DNA of 10,575 bases from Rhizomucor pusillus (GCA_900175165.2 FWWN02000302.1:9668-20242), one strand, 5' to 3'; positions 1 to 8,069 are shown, counted from the stretch's first letter. Numbers and translations: made by a program. The notes: generated by a model not told the origin, from the sequence alone.

Positions 1-9
1 GTCTTTTAC

Positions 10-520
10 CATTTGTTTCGCAACTATAGCAACAGTCTTTGCAGAAAACTTTTGGTCACATAGTTCGAAAAGCTCCTCTAAATCGGGACCCAGTAGCTCA
101 AGCACCAGGACGTTGTAGCCACCTTCAGTTCCAAAATAGTAAGTGGCTGGAAATCCGGCTATTAGGGAAATGCGGATCAGAAAAAGGTGTAATCGTGTCA
201 AAAAAAAAGACTATACTTTACGCATATTCTCTAGCATGGAATATATGGTCTGCTCCTCACGAAGCTGTGGTATACGTGCGTGGCATGATTCAAACTTTAT
301 TGCAACTGGCTCGCCTGTCTCCATATTGGTACCTAACGGCGGTGCGCTGTCATAGAGCGTGTCGTGCAATAACGAACAGCGTTTCGTCATTACCTTCATA
401 AAGAACACCAAAGCTTCCAGATCCTAGCTTGTTGCCGACCTTGAAGTGATCGCCGACAATGTCCGGGATTGGTCCGTCTTCTGGAATGTGGTGTCTGTTT
501 GGTGCATGGCGGTTGCCCAT
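10..520 (-). CDS. Casein kinase 1-type Ser/Thr protein kinase, N-terminal part (3 exons, runs off left edge)
   Basis: CK1 kinases phosphorylate Ser/Thr, often at primed or acidic sites, and act in membrane traffic, nutrient sensing and cell-cycle control. The exons I infer are 520-394, 332-222 and 158-10, with introns of 61 bp (donor gtaatg) and 63 bp (donor gtaaag), both ending in tag. A third intron probably starts at position 9 (gtaaaag). Frame is kept across all junctions, giving 129 visible residues. Visible kinase landmarks are the glycine loop GSGSFG at residues 33-38, the ATP-binding lysine in VAIKFE (K55), [25 protein letters not shown] and [13 protein letters not shown]. This run is typical of CK1 rather than other kinases. 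The catalytic loop (HRD-equivalent) and activation segment lie outside the window. An in-frame upstream ATG at 547 would add nine residues; I prefer 520 because translation from it starts directly before the conserved N-terminal leader. The exact subfamily (Yck-like or Hrr25-like) is not decided. Confidence 0.9.
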
Positions 521-1040
521 ATGAAATAGTAAAAGTAGCAGTCTCAAGAGCGGACAGGCGGAGTGGGCGGTCGTGGATCATGCCTCATTCCAACGCTTTT
601 ATGCAGGACAGCAGCAGCTTAGACGAAAATGGACGCAAAAGAAACACGCCCAGATTGCAGGTTCCCACAAAAAATAGTCGCTCTCTCCCACACGGAATGT
701 AAACAAACTAAACATAAAATGACGCTCTCTTGTTGCAAGGCAAACTTTGGGTTTATTAAAGAACGCATATGCCCGTCATCGATCGCCCCTTCCATTCTGT
801 ACGAATATGAAACAATCTGCTACGGTGGGGTCGGATAGAGACAGCAGGGTCTGTGTGGTCCGGTTTCATTGACCATGCTTGAAACGGTTGGAAGCACATG
901 AGCAGGGCTTGCGACCACACCTGCAGCTGCATAAACGAGGGTGGAAAAAAGTACCCAACCGATGCATATTTAACCACCCAGAGGAGGGTTTTGTATTTTT
1001 TCCCAAGTGTCTCTTTCATCCTTTTCGCAATACTGTCAAA
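521..1040. promoter_or_regulatory. Divergent intergenic region between CK1 and small-protein genes
   Basis: These 520 bp hold no supportable gene and separate two divergently read genes, so both promoters should lie here. On the plus strand, a TATA-like ATATTTAA at 966-973 sits about 70 bp before the ATG at 1041, followed by a pyrimidine-rich leader. A GTAAACAAA at 699-707 matches the core of forkhead-factor sites, which could be chance at this length. I see no clear TATA for the kinase. Open frames here are short and have no recognisable content. Confidence 0.45.
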
Positions 1041-1395
1041 ATGAACAGACCTGATCAAACACAGACATCTTCTACAGAACCACAGGTAATTTAAACTTTG
1101 TAGTCAGCGGTACTGAGTCATCGTTTGGGCTGACATTTGCTTTTGACAGCAGCAACGCCGTCGTAGCTCCATGTGGGATGCCATCAGCGGTGGCATCTAT
1201 CGAGCTTCAGAAGCTCACGTCAAAGCTATTCGAAGTTCAGATGGTACTGGCTTCGCGCCTGCTGGTTCCATTTTTGATGAAACCTTTGGTGGTTCCGCCC
1301 TTTGGGAAACCAACATGAACCGCCCAAAGCACGACGATGCCTGGAAACGTGAGCGCAACAAGCTCGCTGAAGACGCCCTGCGACAAATGTCGTAA
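1041..1395 (+). CDS. Hypothetical 96-residue protein, two exons
   Basis: Exon 1 is 1041-1085 (15 codons) and exon 2 is 1150-1395, ending in TAA. The 64-bp intron 1086-1149 has donor gtaatt, a CTGAC branch-like site near 1130 and acceptor gacag. I do not recognise the family. The N-terminus is rich in Q, T and S. An arginine patch RRRSS (R18-S22) gives two overlapping RRxS sites, the consensus for protein kinase A-type kinases. The middle is Gly/Ala/Ser-rich with aromatic residues (SSMWDAISGGIYRAS, FAPAGSIFDETFGG). The C-terminus is charged and probably helical. There is no signal peptide or membrane segment, so a soluble protein is likely. Support for its being real comes from the good splice sites, the TATA-like element upstream and an AATAAA 136 bp after the stop. 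The start is the only ATG upstream that joins this frame through the intron. Confidence 0.72.
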
Positions 1396-1530
1396 AATGT
1401 TATCCCATGAATGCTACTTCCGAACTCTCCCCTATGTTATCCAATTGTCTCTATACTTTCCACTACCCCATCTCTATCCAAAAACTTCCTTTTTTTCCCT
1501 TTTGCTCTGCTTCAATAACAACGATGAATG

Positions 1531-1536
1531 AATAAA
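1531..1536 (+). terminator. AATAAA poly(A) signal of the 96-residue protein gene
   Basis: A canonical AATAAA lies 136 bp after the stop at 1395 and 81 bp before the RdRP start codon. It is preceded by a long pyrimidine-rich stretch. Its position fits 3'-end formation for the upstream gene, leaving almost no separate promoter space for the RdRP gene. Confidence 0.6.
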
Positions 1537-1617
1537 AATGGAAACCCCGGATTCCCCCCTTTGGAATTGGCGCGCATCGAAACCGCTTTCATTTTCCTCT
1601 AACGCGCGTGTTGCTAA
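1537..1617 (+). promoter_or_regulatory. Very short intergenic/promoter segment before RdRP
   Basis: Only 81 bp separate the upstream poly(A) signal from the RdRP ATG. The segment holds GC-rich elements GGCGCGC (about 1569) and ACGCGCG near 1602, and no TATA box. RdRP transcription may start inside the 3' untranslated part of the previous gene. This is inference from spacing only. Confidence 0.3.
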
Positions 1618-4600
1618 ATGACCTTTGCAGATCGGGAAGTGGTGCGCCTCGCTAAAGCAGTATACACGCACTTGAAACTTCGCGATCGCATTTCGCGTTT
1701 GTCTTGCGCGGTGCACAATTTACCTGCAGAGGCACAGAAAATGCAGACCTTGTACGTGACAGACAAGGACATCCTGAAGAAAGTGGTCAGAGATTTTCTC
1801 CAGTGGAAACCTAGTAACGGTACAAGCAAGTCTTTGGAGTCGTTCAATGCACAGTTAGACGAAGCAATCATGACAGCCTGCAACTGTATGTCCTCGTTGG
1901 TGAATTTGTTTTTAAAATATATTTAAAATATTGACAGGATATGAAATTTGAATGCGCCTGTAGTAACCGAGGATCTTCTGGAGGAGGAAGTGGAGACGCC
2001 GTCGTCCACGTCTTCGTCGTCGTCATCTTTTCTTCACAAACGTGCCGCGAACGAAGCATGCGGTGAAAGAGCGGCAAAAAAGCGAGCGTATTCCAACGGC
2101 AGCTGCGCATCATTCTCGCCTCCAACACCACCACTTTCACCTTACGAGCCGCTTGGCGATATCCATGACGGAAAACCTATCAACGTTCTATGTAGTCCGA
2201 AACGTCGTATAAAATGCATAGACGAAGCACCATGGCCCGCAGTCTTTGAGCTCGCAAGATTTATGACGCAGTGTCACGTAGATTGGCATGAATTGACGTT
2301 TGAAGCTCTGCAACGCTTCATGGACACAGCCAAAACTGAGCCACGCAAATTGTATGAGGAGATGATGAAATGGTACGAGCTCAACAAGAAGAGTTCTACG
2401 AACAGATTTGCAATCATGGATCGATGTTCAGAATATGTCTGGCACCATCTTGAAAGAAACACGATCAATATCGACAAGACACGCATGATACATTTCAGCG
2501 CACAGTTGGCTTTGGTACCAAACCAGCCGCCGTCAATCCAGCTTCGACCACCCAAAGTCAACGCGTCCAATCGTTTCTTTCGAAAGTATGGCGAGGATCG
2601 CTTCCTCGAGCTCAAATTGAGCCGCTTGGCAAATTCTGGCTTGATTCGCCAGTTTACCGACTATTTCCTCAGACCCTTTGTGCTGATGGGCAGGACGTTC
2701 AGATTCCTCTTTATCAAGGACGATGTAGTTATTCTATTTGCGACAGATGGCCCCGGCCTGGAACCCATCAGCATTCGTCAAGTCATTGATTGGCATATTC
2801 CAATTTTGGAGAATTGGGACATGCCCATCAGCAAATTTGCTAGCCGGATGTCGCTTGGCTATAGCAATAGTATCCCGACCTTAACGTTTGCTGCCGAGAA
2901 TATTCGCTATATTGAAGATATATATTCGGGTGCGTACGGCGACGAAGAAACATGTATGACAGACGGCTGCGGTCTTATATCCATTTCGGCTATGCGCAAG
3001 ATCATGAATTGTGAAAAGACAGACGAACTTCCATGCGCGGTCCAGGGACGCATAGGTGGAGCAAAGGGCATATGGATAGTCGCACCGGATCTTGACTTTA
3101 ACCAAGGTGATTGGATAAGCATCCGCAAAAGCCAACTCAAGTTTACGACTGGTCTTCCACAATTTGACATGACGCACGACCCTCACCATTACACGTTCGA
3201 TCTCGTAAAAAATGCGATTTGCATTTATCCCTCCAGTCTTAACACCCAGTTCATCCAATGTCTGTCGTCTGGCGGAGTGCCGACCCAGGTCTTCATCGAT
3301 CTGCTGAGAGAATACCTGGACCGTCTGACGCACGTGGTAGCTCAAAACCACAATGTAAGAATTCTCAGGGATTGGATCGACAAGACTGGAAATATCATGC
3401 GTGCACGGTGGGAACTGGAAAACACGGAGAAAGACACGTGGCGCGATCCAGCCAGCCACGCAGACGACTATGTTGAGTGCCGATCAAACGATGAAGATCC
3501 TTTGGAAACTCCTTTGCAGCGAACCAACGATGATTACTGGAGAGTAAATACATACTCTGGAATGCCGGCTGCGATGTACGAAACCGCCGTGCGGATGTTG
3601 GACTCTGGTTTCGACTTATCAAATCCATACCTGGCAACCAAAGTAACAAATATGTTTCGAGACGTTATGAGATCGGTGACGACAAAGTACAAGATCGAGG
3701 TTGAGCAGTCATGCACTGTCACTTGCATTGCAGATCCTACCGGAAAGCTGGAACCAGGACAAGTATTCTTACAGCTGTCAAGTCGCAAAAAGGATGAAAA
3801 GACCGGCATTCGAGCAAACATCATTATCGGCGATGTTATTGTCACACGTAATCCTTGCGGTTTGAAAAGCGATGTCCAGAAAGTTAAAGCAGTTGATTGT
3901 GAAGAACTTCGGATATACACAGACGTTATCATCTTTCCTATCAAGGGAGAACGATCATTAGCAAGCATGCTTAGTGGAGGAGATTACGATGGTGACATTG
4001 TAAGCTAGATAGAAAATACAGAGACAATGCGTGTATGATTTAACATATTGTGTTACCAGGTATTCTGCTGCTGGGATCAGCGCATAGTGGAACCATTTGT
4101 AGCTTCTCCGGTGCCTCCAGTGCCAGAGGCTATGGAAAAGGTGTTTGACAAGAACAAGACCAAAGTTCAACAAGAATTGTCAAAGACAAGAGACGAAGCT
4201 GGTCAGGAACTAGCTTTGCAAAAAGCATTCATTTCAGTCGCGTTGCCTGATGGCACTTTGGGCATTTACGAAAACTGGAGAACTGTGCTGGCAGAAAAAG
4301 TGTCACTTGACGACCCGGATGTGATATACCTGGCGCACATGTGTGCAAAATTAGTCGATGCACCCAAGCAGGGTTTGGCGCTCAAGCAGCCGGTGCTCAT
4401 TGCTGATCGGCGCAAGTTTGCAAAGATACCCCAACCAGCCTGGTTCGTATACAAGCGCAACAAACAGCGAGAGAAAACTTTCAAATCATATCAAGAGACC
4501 AACAAAGACATTGTAGCAAACCACGGACCTCCTGTTACCACCATGGACCATCTTCACGAAATCGTTTTAAACGAAATTGATACCTTTACAAAATACTCTC

Positions 4601-5271
4601 GAAGCATATTTGCTGAAGACGATGTGAAGTTCAAAGATCCAGACCTCTCGCAGCCGTGGATGGAAGCATGGAAGTTTGCAGAGGAAAGCGGTGATCAGCT
4701 ACTGATTGGAGACCTGGAGCGAATACAGCATGCAATCGACGCGCAGCATGAACAATTCGTAAATGACTGCAAAGACCTCTTGTTCGCAAAGCAGAACAGG
4801 ACAGACAGTCGATACGATCCCTCCAGAGCATTTGATCCCTTTTTATCAGAAAACAGCGACTTTATCAACATGTTCGAACTAGAAGAATTCTTTGCACGCG
4901 AGTTTTTCAATATACCCTCAGCAGTCAAGTCCACCACCCTCAAACTCGACATACAAGTTAACGGCGGCAAATTCCTGTCAACCCTCAAAGCAAGCTATGC
5001 CTATATACATAGCATGGAGAAACAGTCCAAGTACTCCAGATATTGTTACATCGTTGCCTTTGACACGTTGCGTCGGTTGAAAGCCGACGCACGTGCAAAA
5101 GCAGCAAAGCAAAATGGCACAGCTGAATCTCTAGTTCCTTATATGTATACAGCGATGAGCCTCAACCGAAGCTGGGTGCGCCGTTTAAAGGAGTCGAAAT
5201 CGAACGTGGATTGCGGCGCAGCTCGTGTGCGTCTTGTATTCAATTCGGAAGAGAAAGAGGATAAAGATTAG
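1618..5271 (+). CDS. Cellular RNA-dependent RNA polymerase of the RNA-silencing pathway (QDE-1/RDR family), 3 exons
   Basis: Cellular RdRPs make double-stranded RNA from single-stranded templates for Dicer, starting or amplifying silencing of transposons, viruses or transgenes. Exons are 1618-1885, 1964-3999 and 4060-5271, giving 1171 residues. Intron 1 (78 bp, gtatgt...gtag) must use the acceptor at 1963, because the earlier AG at 1937 leads into an in-frame TGA. Intron 2 (60 bp) is gtaagc...ccag. Family landmarks in order are MTDGCG (421-426), QGRIGGAKG (450-458), DPTGKLEPGQVF (680-691), VTRNPC (716-721), and the catalytic SGGDYDGD with aspartates D763, D765 and D767, followed by VFCCWD in exon 3. 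Tyrosine at the second motif position is as in Neurospora QDE-1; plant enzymes usually have leucine. The first ~120 residues are non-catalytic: a helical-looking stretch, an acidic patch, a serine run encoded by TCN repeats, then KRAANEACGERAAKKR (115-130), which resembles a bipartite nuclear import signal, with PKRRIK a little later. All key residues are present and the frame is intact, so I expect a working enzyme. Paralogue assignment is not possible here. Confidence 0.95.
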
Positions 5272-5990
5272 TAAACGCAAGCACGTGAAAAAATTTGTCA
5301 CTGTATGATTTTTAGTTCATTTAATGTAAAGCTTCTGCCCAACAGACGCATCACAAGTTCTTTTTCCGTATTGAGGGATACTGTTACAAAAGTACTTTGA
5401 CAAACACCACGCATGTTTGCATGCATGCGTGGAGACAATTCGAGACAGAAACCTGATACGTTATCATAACATTTTCACGCATATTGATTATACGGATTTC
5501 TATTGATTTGTCTATCTACACGGAATTCGAAGAGATAGGAGGGTCAGCAATGGATTTGGTAGGAATGCCGATAAAAGGCTTACCGGCATCAGAGGAGACC
5601 GGATAGCAGTTTTCACTTCTAACTCAAGTCATGTCTTTCTTTTATTTTGAATTAGCTCTCGTTGTTGCTTCCTGGATGGTAGATAAATGATTCTCTATTC
5701 TATCTCATTGTTCCTACCATCATTGCCCATTTCTTCTTTTTACTTTCCTTTCATTTTGAGGTATGTATAGCGGGAAAATTTCCATGTTGATCTACATCTG
5801 TACAATGTATAGTTCGTTTCCAACAGAAGAAGATTGCATGGTTTTAACGGAACGTATAAGGATAAAGCCCGACACTCGCTATTCTTGGTTTCCTCTTTTT
5901 TGCACGTTTACTCTCTTGATACCTGCTGCAACAACGAGAAAACAAGGTTAATTGAGGAGAACATGTCGAAATCAATAAGGGTGGATGCAT
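5272..5990. other. Non-coding stretch downstream of RdRP
   Basis: No gene is supported in these ~720 bp. Open frames are short and unlike known proteins. It must contain the RdRP 3' end, yet I see no AATAAA shortly after the stop, so a variant signal is probably used. It is AT- and pyrimidine-rich around 5640-5760. It contains a perfect 9-bp inverted repeat at 5407-5432 and an 8-bp inverted repeat (GATGGTAG at 5675-5682, CTACCATC at 5714-5721). The right part may be decayed flank of the transposase relic. Confidence 0.5.
5407..5432. repeat. Perfect 9-bp inverted repeat, 8-nt spacer
   Basis: CCACGCATG (5407-5415) and CATGCGTGG (5424-5432) are exact reverse complements around TTTGCATG. The spacer with the right arm also contains the alternating run GCATGCATGCG. 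It lies 136 bp after the RdRP stop. As RNA it would form a hairpin in the RdRP 3' region; as DNA it could be a dimeric binding site. Function is unknown. Confidence 0.6.
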
Positions 5991-6129
5991 ATATTCTGAA
6001 AAAAAAAGCGAGGATTCTCAAACAAAACATTTCGTCTAGGCTCACACATGCCCAACAGTCGGCTGTCAACCCGGCCTTTTCGAGTTCCAAGTGATCCTCG
6101 TTGTCCGAGGGCAGATTTTGCAGGCTTGC

Positions 6130-6446
6130 TGGAAAGTTGCGTCGAACATGTATTTGGCGGTTGGAAGTACTTTCCGACGCATTTACCAAAGCAACTTCGC
6201 TGTCCGTAATAATAGCGTTGGTTGCTCCATAGGTCAAACAGTGTCTCTTAGCGCAGTGACAAACCATGGCATCTTCCGGTTATTCGTTTTGTACGCGGCA
6301 TCCATCGAAATAACTTTTGGGAATTTCCGAGCAGGATGCAATAGCCGAATGATGAACGAAAAATACAAACTGCAGAGAACGATTTTCGCCTTCTTGCTTG
6401 ACGTTGCATCGCTCTTGATATCTGTCTTGCTCCAGGGCTTGTACAA
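6130..6446 (-). pseudogene. Decayed MULE-type (Mutator-like) DNA transposase fragment
   Basis: Three landmarks of MULE transposases occur in the right order but in alternating frames. VISMDAAYKTNNRKMP (about 6310-6265) matches the block around the first catalytic Asp, usually written MDATYKTN. AIITDSEVALVNA (about 6217-6179) matches the second-Asp block TDrelALxxA. VLPTAKYM (6170-6147) matches the VFPTAxHxLC block that follows it. The middle block is in a different frame from the other two, and some 30-40 residues usually found between the first and second blocks are missing. The third catalytic residue and the C-terminal zinc finger are not seen. The upstream part LYFSFIIRLLHPARKFPK also fits the residues before the first Asp. 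It is therefore a frame-broken, internally deleted remnant without coding capacity. No terminal inverted repeats or target duplications were found by eye. Confidence 0.75.
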
Positions 6447-6610
6447 GACGGATGTGTCGTTGTTGAAAACGTTTCGCCGAAGGGTCGAGATATCCCAAGT
6501 ACTGAGTCATGCGAGCGCCGGTCTGATAAACCAACGCCGGAGAATGGATGTTTATGAAGGCCAAGCGAGTTTATTTACAAGACTCGGATCAACCATAAGC
6601 TTCAGCGAAC

Positions 6611-6654
6611 CAAGCGCAGCGAAGCGAAGAGTGAAGCGCTTGTGACAAAATAAA
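6611..6654. other. Imperfect palindromic GCG-rich segment and AATAAA
   Basis: CAAGCGC (6611-6617) and GCGCTTG (6636-6642) are exact reverse complements around a spacer of AGCGAA-like repeats. AATAAA follows at 6649-6654 on the plus strand. It could be a transcript end, or the edge of the transposon relic, since it lies on its upstream side. No intact gene feeds into it. Confidence 0.3.
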
Positions 6655-6659
6655 ATGGG

Positions 6660-7260
6660 GTAGGAAAATACGGAAAAAGATTATGAAAAAAGACGTGATA
6701 TTTATAATGCTGTCAAGGGACAAGAAAATATATGCATTTGAACAAAGGAATGACGGGAAATAAAGAAGCCATCTAGTCTTTCTTATCGTCGTCGCAAGCA
6801 TGAATGGATCTCTTTGTATAAATCCTTTTGATTCGAAAGGACGCTTTTATGCTGTAAATTGCACCCTCAGTCTCCTCTACAATAACTACATAAGCGATTA
6901 TTGTCTGTCCGAAAATGACTAGTATCTGTCTGTCCGTAGCAAATTCACTTTTCATGAGCCGTTGCTAGAGTAACAGCAACCGCAGCAAATATAGCCGCAG
7001 CGACGCCAATGACCCCCAAACTGTGGGATTCTTCCAGAACGTTTACGCCAATACTGTAAATAATAAAGTATCCTCCTCCGGTGTCGCTTCATGAATGAAG
7101 GATATAACTTATTGGAAGCAATTCTATCTGGTTCCCCATACGTAACGAGCGTGGAAAGGTGACAGAAACAGGAGAAAAAGGTGAAAAATCGGAGTTCAAG
7201 CACAGTGTTTTCCTTGCGCCGTCCAAATTGCCAGGGGCCGGAACTTTGTGGAATATCTGT
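6660..7260. other. AT-rich non-coding stretch between transposase relic and U4 promoter
   Basis: I see no supportable gene. One minus-strand segment, 7088-6945, stays open for 47 codons after a stop and encodes a hydrophobic run (VIGVAAAIFAAVAVTLATA) before a stop. It would look like a membrane segment, but it has no start codon and no convincing splice acceptor, and I cannot link it to upstream exons. It may be a gene remnant or chance. Confidence 0.35.
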
Positions 7261-7262
7261 GA

Positions 7263-7267
7263 CCAAT
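7263..7267 (+). promoter_or_regulatory. CCAAT box upstream of U4 snRNA
   Basis: CCAAT occurs about 94 bp before the U4 5' end and 54 bp before the TATA box. This spacing is common for fungal RNA polymerase II promoters with CCAAT-binding complex sites. It is a short motif and may be chance. Confidence 0.3.
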
Positions 7268-7320
7268 CAAATTCATTGCAAGAAAATTTTTTTGCGGAGC
7301 GTAAAAGGCTTTTGAAAAGG

Positions 7321-7330
7321 TATAAAAAGG
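7321..7330 (+). promoter_or_regulatory. TATA box of the U4 snRNA gene
   Basis: TATAAAAAGG is a strong TATA element 40 bp before the first base of the U4 RNA. U4 is transcribed by RNA polymerase II in known fungi, and the distance fits. Confidence 0.7.
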
Positions 7331-7360
7331 CGAGCAACCCAGGGCCATCGCTTTTCCGTT

Positions 7361-7498
7361 ATCCTTGTGCTAGGGCAAAACCACGCAAGTGAGGTGTAAA
7401 CTGATGCTGGTTTATTGCTGGTTGAAAACTACAACCAATACCCCGTCCGTCGTACTCTCCGGAGTGCAACGGCAATTTTTGGCGGCCTTTCGGCCTAC
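7361..7498 (+). ncRNA. U4 spliceosomal small nuclear RNA
   Basis: U4 base-pairs with U6 and keeps it inactive in the U4/U6.U5 tri-snRNP until spliceosome activation. The 5' end ATCCTTGTGCTAGGG matches the stem II strand that pairs with the U6 segment ending AAGGAU. Next comes the 5' stem-loop: ACCA-C-GCA paired with TGCTGGT, enclosing a kink-turn with AGTGAGG (7388-7394) opposite CTGA (7401-7404), the Snu13/15.5K binding site. TTTATTGCTGGTTGAAAAC (7411-7429) is the stem I strand pairing with U6 around GAUCAGCAG. CAATACCCC and a central hairpin (CCGT...ACGG outside, GTACTC/GAGTGC inside) follow. The Sm-protein site AATTTTTGG is at 7474-7482, then a 3' hairpin GGCC-TTTC-GGCC (7484-7495). Length about 138 nt is close to other U4 RNAs. 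The 3' end is estimated from the last hairpin. No key element is missing, so it looks functional. Confidence 0.95.
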
Positions 7499-7679
7499 AT
7501 ATTAAAAAAGAAAATGAAATCTATGAAGAGGGAAGGGGGTGTGTGCGCGCATGTGGAGAAGGCTGTTAGTTTGTAAAATTTTCAATGAGACAAGCTCTAG
7601 ACATCCAAAGAAAACTCTTTTGTCATATTGTTATTCGTTATTTCAATGTGGCAGACATTCAGATCGCTTGCAAAGGGAG

Positions 7680-7723
7680 ACGTAAAGAACGCTCATCCAC
7701 CGGTGATCACGTCGTCTTTACGT
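7680..7723. repeat. Concentric nested palindrome
   Basis: ACGTAAAG (7680-7687) and CTTTACGT (7716-7723) are exact reverse complements. The palindrome CACCGGTG (7698-7705) is centred on exactly the same point, between 7701 and 7702. The ten bases on each side between the inner and outer elements do not pair. This fits a symmetrical protein-binding site better than an RNA hairpin, because the inner palindrome leaves no loop. Confidence 0.5.
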
Positions 7724-7862
7724 ATCTTATTTGCAGAACCAGAGCATGCAGATTGACTATGGCAAAGAATTTACAAAGAAAAACGTAAAGATGGGTCGTT
7801 CAGTTTCGATCACTGTGTCTTACACCATTTCTGCTTGCAGGTCAAGAAACATGCAGACTGAC
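7682..7862 (+). repeat. Diverged tandem duplication, period about 103 bp, with intron-like motifs
   Basis: Matching blocks recur in order: GTAAAG at 7682 and 7785, GATCAC at 7705 and 7808, TTGCAG at 7731 and 7835, and CATGCAGATTGAC at 7745 against CATGCAGACTGAC at 7850. Offsets are 103, 103, 104 and 105, so the copies differ by small indels and many substitutions between the blocks. Each GTAAAG...TTGCAG pair looks like a 55-56 bp fungal intron. The block between them (7737-7784) is 48 bp, divisible by three. A weaker third relative may end at 7681 (CATTCAGATCGCTTGCAAAG). Possibly duplicated mini-exons, but no protein is recognised. Confidence 0.45.
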
Positions 7863-8034
7863 AGTGACACACATCTTCAGTCTTGGCGTTCTTGTTATGA
7901 TCTTTGTACGGATCAGTTACTTGAGCACAAGACCCTTGACCCTATTCCGACACCGAAGTACTCATTGGTCGTCTTGAATCGTATTTCTTTACAGATTCCA
8001 GAGCTGATTACAATTTCGGGGAGCCACCCTCCGT

Positions 8035-8040
8035 TTTATT
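8035..8040 (-). terminator. AATAAA poly(A) signal of TAF7
   Basis: Read on the minus strand, AATAAA occurs 30 bp after the TAF7 stop codon. It suits a compact 3' untranslated region and lies on the strand of the gene. Confidence 0.65.
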
Positions 8041-8069
8041 TACAACTATATATTCTCCTCTCCTGTTAG

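Larger units (their letters stand above)
7506..8034. other. Intergenic region between U4 and TAF7 with duplicated unit
   Basis: No known gene is recognisable in about 530 bp. A purine-rich stretch (7506-7550) follows U4. The rest contains a tandem duplication with splice-site-like motifs and a concentric palindrome. A plus-strand frame is open from 7731 to 8069, but its product resembles nothing I know, and its end overlaps the TAF7 poly(A) signal on the other strand. A spliced non-coding RNA or small gene cannot be excluded. Confidence 0.4.

Noticed and set aside
1868..2140. Minus-strand frame across RdRP intron 1
   Set aside because: Shadow of the RdRP serine-rich region and intron; no conserved content.
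2881..3459. Minus-strand 192-codon frame
   Set aside because: Shadow of the RdRP exon 2, which carries the conserved motifs on the plus strand.
5675..5721. 8-bp inverted repeat GATGGTAG/CTACCATC
   Set aside because: The 31-bp spacer and short arms are expected by chance in this much non-coding sequence, so it was not raised as a finding.
6091..6645. Plus-strand 184-codon frame followed by AATAAA
   Set aside because: It runs antisense to the MULE blocks, has no recognisable domain, and its composition looks like a shadow of the decayed transposase.
7404..7505. Small 33-codon ORF starting ATGCTGG
   Set aside because: It lies entirely inside or just past the U4 snRNA, whose structure explains the sequence.
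7731..8069. Plus-strand 112-codon frame
   Set aside because: It crosses the intron-like motifs of the duplicated unit, resembles no known protein and ends inside the TAF7 3' end on the other strand.
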